DNA of 9,552 nt from Cyanobacteria bacterium UBA8156 (GTDB lineage: Bacteria > Cyanobacteriota > Cyanobacteriia > Pseudanabaenales > Pseudanabaenaceae): contig DMPD01000330.1 in NCBI GenBank assembly GCA_003456125.1, positions 1-9,552 of the forward strand, given 5' to 3'. A program made the position numbers and the translations under genes. Numbering within the stretch: the first letter of the stretch is position 1; each line of letters opens with the position of its first letter. Below, piece after piece: positions 1 to 6,683 of the stretch. The notes under the pieces are model-generated. The model searched no databases. It was given only the letters and a program-made list of their open reading frames with translations, and was not told the DNA's origin.

Positions 1-1
1 G

Positions 2-316
2 CAACGGGTGGCGATCGCCCGTGCTCTGTTGTTGCGCCCCCAGTTGCTGTTGTGCGACGAACCCGTCAGCATGTTGGACGCAACGATTCAACGGCAGATT
101 TTGGAATTGTTGTTGGCCCTGCAAACCGAATTTCAGCTGACCTATGTTTTCGTGACCCATGACTTGGCGATCGCCCAGGGATTTTGCCAGCGGGTGGCCG
201 TGTTGTACCGGGGGCAAATCGTCGAGAGCGGCCCCACCGCCCAAGTGTTTAACCAGCCCCAGCATCCCTACACCGTCCGTCTGTTGCGCAGTGTGGGGTT
301 GTACGAAGAACCGTAA
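2..316 (+). CDS. ABC transporter ATP-binding protein, Opp/Dpp type (3' end only)
   Basis: This is the C-terminal 104 residues of an ATPase subunit that powers import of peptides, nickel or similar solutes at the inner membrane. The frame is open to the left edge, so the start, Walker A and most of the LSGGQ signature lie outside the window; the first codons read QRVAIARAL, the stretch that directly follows LSGGQ. Visible next are Walker B (LLLCDEP), a D-loop (SMLD), and the switch histidine in VTHDLAIA. The ending HPYTVRLL is the characteristic tail motif of the oligopeptide/dipeptide family (OppD/OppF, DppD/DppF). The protein ends about 15 residues after this motif. The GTG at position 8 is internal, not a start. 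The substrate cannot be judged from the ATPase alone. A gap of 64 bases separates it from the next gene. Confidence 0.9.
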   Translation, partial: QRVAIARALLLRPQLLLCDEPVSMLDATIQRQILELLLALQTEFQLTYVFVTHDLAIAQGFCQRVAVLYRGQIVESGPTAQVFNQPQHPYTVRLLRSVGLYEEP

Positions 317-380
317 CGGGAACCAGAGCGATTGCCCCCATCTGCGGTAGAACGGGGGGAGCCTTACCGAGAGAACAGCC

Positions 381-1220
381 ATGTTGCAACAAATTTTGGT
401 CGCCGTCGATGGTTCCGGGCGATCGCGGGAGATGGCCAACATGTTGATGGCCTTGCCCAGCTTCGAGGGGACGCAAGTTTCGGTCTTGCACGTAATTCCC
501 CTGGCCGCCAGCAGCGAAGGTCTGACCGAGTACCGGTTGGCGGGGGAGCGCATTTTGGAAAAAGAAGCCAACAGCCTGCGGTTGGCGAAGGGGGTCACCC
601 TCACCAAAATGCTGAAGGAAGGGGAACCCAAAGATGTGGTGTGCCAGGTCGCCGCCGAACTGAAACCGGACTTGCTGATTATGGGATCGCGGGGCATGGG
701 TCGCCTGCAGGCGATTTTGGCCAATTCCGTGAGTCAGTATGTCTTTCAGTTGGCTTCCTCGCCCATGTTGTTGGTGAAAGACGACATTTACATCAAAGCC
801 ATCCGCCGGGTGATGGTGTCGGTAGACGGCAGTCCCGCCGCCGATTTTGCCCTCGCGTTGACCGCCAAACTGTTGCAGGGCAGCAAGGATACCGAAATCC
901 AATTGTTGCGGGTGGTGAAGCAGGGAGACGAAACCGACACCGCCGAGACCGATTCTATTTTGAACGAAGCCAGCGCCCAGCTCCAGCGGTTGGGAATTGC
1001 GGTCAAAAAAGTATTGCGGCGGGGGGAAATCGGCCGGGAGATTTGCCAAGCCGCCGAGGAAAACAACGTGGGTTTGTTGGTGGTGGGTTCCGCCGATCGG
1101 CGGCCGTCCATTGCCCGCGGCTTGCCGGACTTGGATCGGTTGCTGGGCTCCTCCCTCTCCGACTTTGTCCGGGTTAATGCGCCTTGTCCCGTGTTGTTGG
1201 CCCGCACCGACGAAGGCTAA
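381..1220 (+). CDS. Tandem-domain universal stress protein (UspA family)
   Basis: The product is a 279-residue soluble protein made of two Usp folds in tandem, roughly residues 1-135 and 141-279. Each half opens with the strand-plus-aspartate motif that starts the nucleotide-binding fold (ILVAVDGS with Asp10; VMVSVDGS with Asp149) and closes with a strand of the PMLLV/PVLLA type. The family's ATP-binding signature G-x2-G-x9-G-S/T is altered in both halves. In the first half it reads G102-x2-G105-x9-N115-S116, with Asn in place of the last Gly. In the second half the middle Gly is Asp239 and the spacing to G256-S257 is longer by seven residues. ATP binding is therefore uncertain, more so for the second half. 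Such proteins act in the cytoplasm under stress; specific roles are mostly unknown. The ATG at 381 puts the first Usp strand at the very N-terminus; only a weak purine stretch (GAGA, about 370-373) precedes it. Confidence 0.93.
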   Translation: MLQQILVAVDGSGRSREMANMLMALPSFEGTQVSVLHVIPLAASSEGLTEYRLAGERILEKEANSLRLAKGVTLTKMLKEGEPKDVVCQVAAELKPDLLIMGSRGMGRLQAILANSVSQYVFQLASSPMLLVKDDIYIKAIRRVMVSVDGSPAADFALALTAKLLQGSKDTEIQLLRVVKQGDETDTAETDSILNEASAQLQRLGIAVKKVLRRGEIGREICQAAEENNVGLLVVGSADRRPSIARGLPDLDRLLGSSLSDFVRVNAPCPVLLARTDEG

Positions 1221-1258
1221 AGGCGGTTCCCCAACATCGGGACGGGATTGGCAGGGTC

Positions 1259-1267
1259 TGCTACCAT
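1259..1267 (+). promoter_or_regulatory. Possible extended -10 element before the phzF-like gene
   Basis: TGCTACCAT matches an extended -10 promoter (TGn followed by TACCAT, 4 of 6 to TATAAT). It lies 29 bases before the chosen start at 1296. No convincing -35 hexamer is seen at the normal distance, so this is only a weak candidate. Confidence 0.2.
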
Positions 1268-1282
1268 CAAAGCCCACCTTGT

Positions 1283-1290
1283 GAGGAGAG
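1283..1290 (+). promoter_or_regulatory. Ribosome binding site deciding the phzF-like start
   Basis: GAGGAGAG contains a perfect AGGAG core (1284-1288) seven bases before ATG 1296. It selects this start over the upstream in-frame ATG at 1248 and over the ATG at 1305. Confidence 0.7.
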
Positions 1291-1295
1291 GCGGC

Positions 1296-2084
1296 ATGTT
1301 GGACATGGCCATCGTCGATGCGTTTGCCGATCGCCCGTTTGGCGGCAATCCGGCCGCCGTGGTGTGGCTGACGGAACCTTTGCCCGCAGCGACATATCAG
1401 GCGATCGCTGCCGAAATGAACCTCTCGGAGACGGCTTTTGTGCGATCGCAGCCGGACGGCACTTACGAGTTGCGGTGGTTTACCCCCACCCAAGAAGTGG
1501 ATTTGTGCGGCCATGCCACCCTCGCCACCGCCGGATTTTTGCAGGAGCGGGGGCTGACCCCGCCCTATGTGTTCCAGACCCGCAGCGGTCGCTTAACCGC
1601 CATCAGCGTCAACCATCAAATCTGCCTGGATTTGCCGGCGGTGCCGTTGACCCCCTGTGCCGCGGCCACGGCGGCGGCCCTGCACGCCTGGGCGATCGAG
1701 CCCCTGGGTATGGCCGGCCCCTACGCTGTGGGATGGGTGCCCGACGAAACCGCCGTGGTGAACTTCCAACCGGACTTGGCGGCGATCGCCGCCCTGGCGC
1801 CCGCCCTGGTGATCACCGCCCCTGCCCAAGACCCCGCCACCGATTTTGTATCGCGGTTTTTTGCGCCGGCCATAGGCATCCCCGAAGACCCCGTCACCGG
1901 ATCCGCCCATTGCAGCTTGGGGCCCTACTGGGGCGATCGCCTCGGCAAAACCACCCTGCACGCCCGGCAGTGCTCCCCCCGCGGGGGCCAACTCACCGTC
2001 ACCTGCCGGGGCGATCGCGTGGAGCTGTGGGGAACCACCACCACGGTGTTGACCGGACGGCTCCATATCTTTACAAAAATTTAA
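1296..2084 (+). CDS. PhzF family isomerase/epimerase-like protein
   Basis: The product is 262 residues, near the usual PhzF length. PhzF proteins fold like diaminopimelate epimerase; the founding member isomerises a phenazine precursor, but most relatives have unknown substrates. The conserved signatures are present in order: the opening VDAFADRPFGGNPAAVV (residues 7-23), NLSETAFV with Glu45 at the position of the catalytic glutamate of PhzF, DLCGHAT (69-75, His73), and EDPVTGSAH in the C-terminal half. Nothing looks broken. No phenazine genes are nearby, so a phenazine role is not supported; a general metabolite isomerase is the safer reading. An AGGAG seven bases before ATG 1296 decides the start. 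The stop at 2082-2084 lies inside the proposed promoter of the following gene. Confidence 0.93.
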   Translation: MLDMAIVDAFADRPFGGNPAAVVWLTEPLPAATYQAIAAEMNLSETAFVRSQPDGTYELRWFTPTQEVDLCGHATLATAGFLQERGLTPPYVFQTRSGRLTAISVNHQICLDLPAVPLTPCAAATAAALHAWAIEPLGMAGPYAVGWVPDETAVVNFQPDLAAIAALAPALVITAPAQDPATDFVSRFFAPAIGIPEDPVTGSAHCSLGPYWGDRLGKTTLHARQCSPRGGQLTVTCRGDRVELWGTTTTVLTGRLHIFTKI

Positions 2085-2098
2085 GAAACCCGTAGACT
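2070..2098 (+). promoter_or_regulatory. Candidate sigma70-type promoter of the RND efflux operon
   Basis: TTTACA (2070-2075, 5 of 6 to TTGACA) and TAGACT (2093-2098, 4 of 6 to TATAAT) are separated by exactly 17 bases. The -35 overlaps the last codons of the phzF-like gene. Transcription would begin near 2105, leaving a leader of about 80 bases before the adaptor start at 2188. The prediction is by eye; such matches also occur by chance. Confidence 0.42.
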
Positions 2099-2115
2099 GC
2101 CTCCAGAGACCATTC

Positions 2116-2142
2116 AGGATGCCGTGAACCGAAAGGATGCCG
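2116..2142 (+). repeat. Perfect 9-bp direct repeat in the efflux operon leader
   Basis: AGGATGCCG occurs at 2116-2124 and again at 2134-2142 with a 9-base spacer, giving an 18-bp period. It lies just downstream of the proposed promoter. Each copy contains an ATG in the adaptor reading frame: the first reads ATG CCG TGA (2119-2127) and stops at once, the second (2137) opens into the adaptor frame. It could be a regulator site, a leader mini-reading frame, or a chance duplication. Confidence 0.55.
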
Positions 2143-2174
2143 GTTGCGTCTCAAGCCTTAGGATTTCTTAACAA

Positions 2175-2183
2175 AAGAGGGGG
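2175..2183 (+). promoter_or_regulatory. Ribosome binding site deciding the adaptor start
   Basis: AAGAGGGGG contains a GAGG core (2177-2180) seven bases before ATG 2188. By contrast the upstream ATG at 2137 has AAGG directly abutting it, which is too close to serve as a binding site. Confidence 0.6.
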
Positions 2184-2187
2184 CCGC

Positions 2188-3471
2188 ATGGGGTACGGGG
2201 TCAGAGTGGTGGGAATCCTGGCGCTGGGGCTAGGAGCCATCGGTTTGGGGTATGTCCTGCTTGGGGAGCGGCAGGCCACGGCCCAGCGGTCGCAGCCGGA
2301 GGCCGCCGCGAACCGACCGATCTCGGCGGATTTGGTGGTGGTGCAGACCAAAGCCTTTGGGGAAGAGCGTACCTATCCGGTCACAGCAGCGCCGCAGCGG
2401 GAGTCCCAATTGCGGGCGCGGGTGGAAGGGCGCCTGGTGGAGCTTGCCGTAGACGTGGGCGATCGCCTAGAAGCCGGGCAGTTGGTGGGGCGGTTGGATG
2501 ACGGGGTATTGCGGGCCACCCTCTTGCAAGCCGAAGCCGAGTTGGCGGCCCGGGAGGCGGAATGGGAGCGATTGCGGGCGGAAGTCCGGGACAGCGAAGC
2601 CCAATTGGAGCGGGCGCAACTGGAGGCGGCGCGGGCCAAATTGGATGCCCAACGCTCGGCGGAACTGGTGGCCGGCGGGGTGATTTCCCAACAGCGGGCC
2701 GACTTGGATCGCACCACCGCCGAAGCGGCCCAGCGGGCCGTGCGCTCGGCCCAAGAGCGCCAAAAAGCCCAGCAACAGGGGGTAGCGGCGGGCCAGCGAC
2801 GGATTGAAGCCCAGCGGGCCCTGGTCGCCCAAGCCCGGGAGCGGTTGTCGTTTACCGAGTTGCGATCGCCCACGGATGGGGTGGTCATGGCCCGGACTGT
2901 CGATGCCGGCGATTTGTTGCAGCCCGGCGGTGCCATCTTGCAGGTTGGCGATTTTGCCCAGATCAAGGCGATCGCCGAAGTTTCAGAATTGGCAACCGGG
3001 GCGTTGACCGTGGGGCAGGAAGCCACCGTCACCTTTGATGCGATCCCCGGTCGGGTCTACAGCGGCGAAATTGCGCGAATTGCGCCGGCGGCCCGGGTGG
3101 ACTCCCGTTTGGTGCCCATCGAAGTGCGGTTGCGGGAAGCCGACGGCCTGCGGGGGGGCATGTTGGGTCAAGTACGGTTTGCGCAAACCATGGCGGAAAC
3201 CCTGGTTATTCCTCAGATTGCCCTAGAGGTGGGGGGGGGCCGTCCGGATAAGGCTGGAGCAGCCGGCAAAATTTTTGTCGCATTGTCCGAAGAACCGGGT
3301 CGGTACCGAGCGGCGCAACGGGAAGTCGTTTTGGGAGCGCGGCGGGATGGATGGGTCGCCGTTGTTTCGGGGCTCAACGCCGGCGAGACCGTGGTGGCGC
3401 GGAGCAGTCAGCCCCTGAAAGATGGAGCGTCTTTAGCCGCCAGCCTGTTGTCGCAAGTTAACGCCCAATAA
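2188..3471 (+). CDS. RND efflux periplasmic adaptor (HlyD-like membrane fusion protein)
   Basis: The product is 427 residues from ATG 2188 (444 from ATG 2137, which has poor ribosome-binding context). The protein would bridge an inner-membrane RND pump and an outer-membrane channel. A hydrophobic N-terminal segment (about residues 6-26) gives a signal anchor; no lipobox cysteine is seen. The first half of a lipoyl-like domain follows (about 74-106, with VEGRLVELAVDVGDRLEAG). A long Ala/Glu/Gln/Arg-rich alpha-helical hairpin follows (about 107-222), then the second lipoyl half (about 224-254, LRSPTDGVV and VDAGDLLQPGG), a beta-barrel (about 255-333) and a membrane-proximal domain. This is the standard AcrA/MdtA order. 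The stop is 36 bases before the RND pump gene, so the two are very likely co-transcribed. A run of nine G lies at 3231-3239. Confidence 0.93.
   Translation: MGYGVRVVGILALGLGAIGLGYVLLGERQATAQRSQPEAAANRPISADLVVVQTKAFGEERTYPVTAAPQRESQLRARVEGRLVELAVDVGDRLEAGQLVGRLDDGVLRATLLQAEAELAAREAEWERLRAEVRDSEAQLERAQLEAARAKLDAQRSAELVAGGVISQQRADLDRTTAEAAQRAVRSAQERQKAQQQGVAAGQRRIEAQRALVAQARERLSFTELRSPTDGVVMARTVDAGDLLQPGGAILQVGDFAQIKAIAEVSELATGALTVGQEATVTFDAIPGRVYSGEIARIAPAARVDSRLVPIEVRLREADGLRGGMLGQVRFAQTMAETLVIPQIALEVGGGRPDKAGAAGKIFVALSEEPGRYRAAQREVVLGARRDGWVAVVSGLNAGETVVARSSQPLKDGASLAASLLSQVNAQ
3231..3239 (+). repeat. G9 homopolymer tract inside the adaptor gene
   Basis: Nine consecutive G encode part of EVGGGR in the membrane-proximal region of the adaptor. 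Such tracts are prone to replication slippage and to sequencing error. Confidence 0.9.
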
Positions 3472-3507
3472 CCTCACAGCCAACACACAACCCAAGCGGA
3501 ATTCCCC

Positions 3508-6500
3508 ATGACAAAATTTAGCTGGAGCGGTTTGGCGGTACGGCAGCACATTGGCACCCTGGTGCTGTCGACGGTGGTAGTGGTATTGGGCAGCTTTTTC
3601 ATCGGGCAGCTCAACGTCGATTTGTTGCCCTCGATTACCTATCCGCGCATTGCCGTGCAATTGTCCGCGCCGGGGGTCTCGCCGGAAGTGGCGGTCGATG
3701 AAATCACCCGCCCCCTAGAACAAACCTTGGCCGCCACCGAAGGGGTGGAGCAAATTTTTTCCCGGACGCGGGAAGGTCAGGTGCGGGTGGATTTGTTTTT
3801 CCGCGCCGGCGGCGATTTGGATCGGGCCCTCAACGACGTGACCGCTACCTTTAACCGGGGGCGCGGCCGCTTGCCCGACGATATTGAAGACATTCGCATT
3901 TTCAAATTCGATCCGTCCCAGTTGCCAATCTATGAATTGGCCCTCACCGCCGAGAATGTATCCCTTGGCGAGTTGCGGCGGTTTGCCGACGAAGAATTGG
4001 TGCGGGAATTGCAGGTGGTGCCCGGCGTAGCGGCCATCGATGTCACCGGCGGCGTGCGGGAAGAAGTGCAGGTGAACCTGGATTTAGCGCGGATGCAATT
4101 TTTGGGCATTCCCCTCAACGACGTCACCGATGCCCTGCGCGATCGCAACCTGGACATTTCCGGCGGACGAGTAGAAGGTGGGACGATTGAACCGCTGACG
4201 CGGGCGGTGGGCCGTTTCCAGAATGGAGCCGAGATCGAGAACTTGGTCTTTGAGTCGGGGGATCGCCGCTTTTTGTTGCGGGACTTTGCCAAGGTCACCG
4301 ATGGCACCGAAAAGCAGCGGGTATTTGCCAGCTTGAACGGCACACCGGCGGTGCGGGTAAGCGTGCAGAAGCAACCGGATGCCAACACCGTCGAGGTGGT
4401 GACCGCGGTCAAAGCGCGGTTGGCGCGGTTGCAGACCCAGGGGTTGTTTCCCGCCGGAGCGGTCATCACGGCAACCCTCGACGATTCGCGGCTGATTCGG
4501 GCTGCCCTAGACAACGTAACTTCCTCAGGGATCCTCGGGGCAATTTTGGCCGCCCTTTCGGTATTGCTCTTTTTGGGCTCGGTGCGGCAGACCCTGGCGA
4601 TCGCCTTGGCCATCCCTTTGTCTACTTTTTGCGCGGTGATGTTGATGGGGCTGTTTGGTCTGTCTCTGAACTTGTTTAGTTTGGGGGGGTTGGCCTTGGG
4701 CGTTGGCATCGTCGTGGACAATGCGATCGTGATGCTGGAAAGCATTGCCGTCGGCACCGAAGAAGTGCTCAAACAGCCCAACTTCCGGTTTAACGAATTT
4801 TTGCGGCGGTTGGAGCAGAGCAGCGGCAGCATCGAGTCGGCCCTGGTGGCTTCGACCAGCACCAACATTGTGGCGGTGGTGCCGTTCCTGTTTATCGGCG
4901 GCTTTTTGTCGTTGTTGTTCAACGAGCTGATCCTGACCATTAGCTTTGCGGTAGCCGCTTCGATTGTGGTAGCGATTACCGTCGTGCCGGCTTTCTTGTC
5001 GCGAATTTTGCCGATTCGGGCGTCCAGTGGCTTGGGGCGATCGCCCCTGTGGTTGGGGTTTGATCGGAGTTTTCAAGCCGGCACCGTAGCCTACGGGCGC
5101 AACCTGCAGCAGGTTTTGCAGTGGCGGTGGGCGGTGGTGGTGGTGGTGGTGGTGGGATTGGGGGGGAGCAGCTTCTGGACGTTTCAGCGCCTACCCCAAG
5201 AGATTGTGCCACCGGTGAATACGGGCAATGTGAACGTGGGGGCGCAGTTTCCACCGGGAACGACCTTGGCCACCAACCGCAAGGTGATGGCCAAACTGGA
5301 TGAATTGTTGCAGGCCCAACCCGAAGCGGAGTATGTGTTTTTGACGGCGGGGGGGTCGTTGTTTGGCAACAACACCAATGCCAATCCGTTGCGGGGGGGC
5401 GGCTCGGTAGTGCTCAAGCCCGGCACCAACGCCCAAGCCTTTGTGCAGAAGGTAAATCGCGAGGTGGGCAAACTAAACTTGGCGGGGATTCGGGTGCGGC
5501 TCACACCGGAGCGGGTGCGGGGGATTATCACGAACAATTCACCGGTACCGCGCACCGACATCGACATCCTGTTGCAAGGCACCAACCCCGAGGTTTTGGA
5601 AAGCGCCGGCCGGGAAGTGTTGGCGGTCTTGGATGAAAAAGTGAAAGGGGCCAGCTTCCGGCCGGACACGGATGCGCGACAACCGGAATACCAAGTGCGG
5701 CCCGATTGGGAACGGTTGACCCAACTGGGGTTGACCGCCAACGACGTGGGGCAACTGTTGCAGGTGGCGGTGGAGGGTACGGTGCCCACCCAACTGCAGC
5801 GGGGCGAACGGTTGGTGGATGTGCGGTTGCAGATCGATCCCGACACCCTGACCGCTCCTTCCCAACTGGCCCGGTTGCCGCTGTTGCGGCGACAGCAGGC
5901 ACCGGTATTGTTGGGGGATGTGGCGCAAGTGGTGGAGGCGTTGGCCCCCGGCGAAATCCAGCGCACCAACCAGCGCAATGTGTTCTTGATTTTGGGCAAC
6001 TTGGAGCGGGGGGCCGACCTCACCCAAGCTCTCCAAGAAACGATGCAGGCGATCGCCGGGGTGACGTTGCCGGCGGGGGTGACCCTGCTGCCCAGCAGTG
6101 CGGCGGTGGCCCAAGCCGCACTGACCCAAGCGGCCGGGGTGCTGATCTTGTTGGCGGCGTTTCTGGTGTTTGCCGTCATGGCGGTGCAATACAATTCGCT
6201 GGTTGACCCGTTTGCGATCCTGCTGGCGGTGCCGTTGGCGTTGGCAGGGGGCATTTTCGGGTTGTGGGTTTCGGGCAAATCTCTGAGCGCCGTGGCGGCC
6301 GTCGGGGTGATTTTGCTGGTGGGGATTGCCGTCAACAATGCGATCGTGTTGGTGGAATTGGCCAACCAAATTCGGGAACAAGAGGGAGACGATCGCTTTA
6401 CCGCCATGGTCAAAGCGGCGCCGCAGCGGTTGCGACCGATCTTGATGACCACCGTCACCACGGTATTGGGTTCTTTCCCCATGGCTTTAGGCTTAGGGGA

Positions 6501-6657
6501 AGGGGGCGAATTTTTGCAGCCCTTGGGCATCGTTATTTTTGCCGGGCTATCGGTAGCCACGTTGCTCACGCTGTTTGTAGTTCCCTGTTTTTATTTGTTG
6601 TTGTACGACTTGCCGAAATTGGGGGCCCGGATCGGCGAAGCGTTGCAGCGGGCATAA
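3508..6657 (+). CDS. RND multidrug/solute efflux transporter (AcrB/MdtB-like, HAE1 type)
   Basis: The product is 1049 residues, the typical length of an RND pump. These are trimeric inner-membrane proteins that use the proton gradient to export drugs, lipids or metabolites through an adaptor and an outer channel. TM1 lies near residues 13-33, followed by the pore-domain opening (DLLPSITYPRIAVQL, then PGVSPEVAVDEITRPLE). TM4 carries GIVVDNAIVMLE (400-411): Asp404 aligns with AcrB Asp407 and Asn405 with AcrB Asp408. In TM10 GIAVNNAIVLVE (939-950) places Asn943 at the AcrB Lys940 position. A late segment, LMTTVTTVLGSFPMAL, matches the TM11 region. The pump is of the drug/organic solute type rather than the heavy-metal type. 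The ribosome binding site (AAGCGGA, 3494-3500) is weak. The stop codon shares one base with the longest possible start of the VKOR gene. The exported substrate cannot be predicted. Confidence 0.95.
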   Translation: MTKFSWSGLAVRQHIGTLVLSTVVVVLGSFFIGQLNVDLLPSITYPRIAVQLSAPGVSPEVAVDEITRPLEQTLAATEGVEQIFSRTREGQVRVDLFFRAGGDLDRALNDVTATFNRGRGRLPDDIEDIRIFKFDPSQLPIYELALTAENVSLGELRRFADEELVRELQVVPGVAAIDVTGGVREEVQVNLDLARMQFLGIPLNDVTDALRDRNLDISGGRVEGGTIEPLTRAVGRFQNGAEIENLVFESGDRRFLLRDFAKVTDGTEKQRVFASLNGTPAVRVSVQKQPDANTVEVVTAVKARLARLQTQGLFPAGAVITATLDDSRLIRAALDNVTSSGILGAILAALSVLLFLGSVRQTLAIALAIPLSTFCAVMLMGLFGLSLNLFSLGGLALGVGIVVDNAIVMLESIAVGTEEVLKQPNFRFNEFLRRLEQSSGSIESALVASTSTNIVAVVPFLFIGGFLSLLFNELILTISFAVAASIVVAITVVPAFLSRILPIRASSGLGRSPLWLGFDRSFQAGTVAYGRNLQQVLQWRWAVVVVVVVGLGGSSFWTFQRLPQEIVPPVNTGNVNVGAQFPPGTTLATNRKVMAKLDELLQAQPEAEYVFLTAGGSLFGNNTNANPLRGGGSVVLKPGTNAQAFVQKVNREVGKLNLAGIRVRLTPERVRGIITNNSPVPRTDIDILLQGTNPEVLESAGREVLAVLDEKVKGASFRPDTDARQPEYQVRPDWERLTQLGLTANDVGQLLQVAVEGTVPTQLQRGERLVDVRLQIDPDTLTAPSQLARLPLLRRQQAPVLLGDVAQVVEALAPGEIQRTNQRNVFLILGNLERGADLTQALQETMQAIAGVTLPAGVTLLPSSAAVAQAALTQAAGVLILLAAFLVFAVMAVQYNSLVDPFAILLAVPLALAGGIFGLWVSGKSLSAVAAVGVILLVGIAVNNAIVLVELANQIREQEGDDRFTAMVKAAPQRLRPILMTTVTTVLGSFPMALGLGEGGEFLQPLGIVIFAGLSVATLLTLFVVPCFYLLLYDLPKLGARIGEALQRA
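5133..5153 (+). repeat. (GGT)7 microsatellite encoding seven valines in the RND pump
   Basis: Seven GGT units in a row encode Val543-Val549 at the start of a hydrophobic transmembrane segment opening the second half of the pump. Unit changes would alter the helix length by single valines without shifting the frame. Confidence 0.85.
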
Positions 6658-6671
6658 TGAGCACAGAAATT

Positions 6672-6676
6672 GGGAG
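6672..6676 (+). promoter_or_regulatory. Ribosome binding site favouring the 6684 VKOR start
   Basis: GGGAG lies seven bases before ATG 6684. The alternative ATG at 6657, within TAATGA at the RND stop, would rely on translational coupling instead and adds only nine polar residues. Confidence 0.55.
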
Positions 6677-6683
6677 CAAGGTT

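Noticed and set aside
335..359. CCCCC ... GGGGGG inverted repeat after the ABC transporter gene
   Set aside because: It has a stem of only five G-C pairs with a 14-base loop and no T-run after it, so it is not convincing as a terminator.
332..1177. 281-codon + strand frame overlapping the Usp gene
   Set aside because: Its product is Arg/Gly-rich, and the overlapping Usp frame has unmistakable family motifs.
249..1514. 421-codon open frame on the - strand opposite the Usp and phzF-like genes
   Set aside because: It lies antisense to two well-recognised genes, is rich in His/Gln/Gly/Arg as expected for a GC-rich shadow frame, and shows no domain.
1184..2095. 303-codon + strand frame overlapping the phzF-like gene
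   Set aside because: It is an Arg/His/Pro-rich shadow; the PhzF frame carries all family signatures.
2137..2187. Upstream start for the adaptor protein
   Set aside because: The purine stretch abuts the ATG and the added 17 residues precede the natural signal anchor; ATG 2188 has proper spacing. It remains possible as part of a leader mechanism.
5184..6569. 461-codon open frame on the - strand inside the RND gene, with other long antisense frames (3930-4940, 5539-6381)
   Set aside because: They are mirror frames of a clear RND pump, with low-complexity Ser/Thr/Asn or His/Gln-rich products and no recognisable motifs.
6264..6656. N-terminal extension of the VKOR frame back into the RND gene
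   Set aside because: The extension is simply another frame of the RND coding sequence; good starts exist at 6657 and 6684, and family proteins begin just before the first membrane helix.
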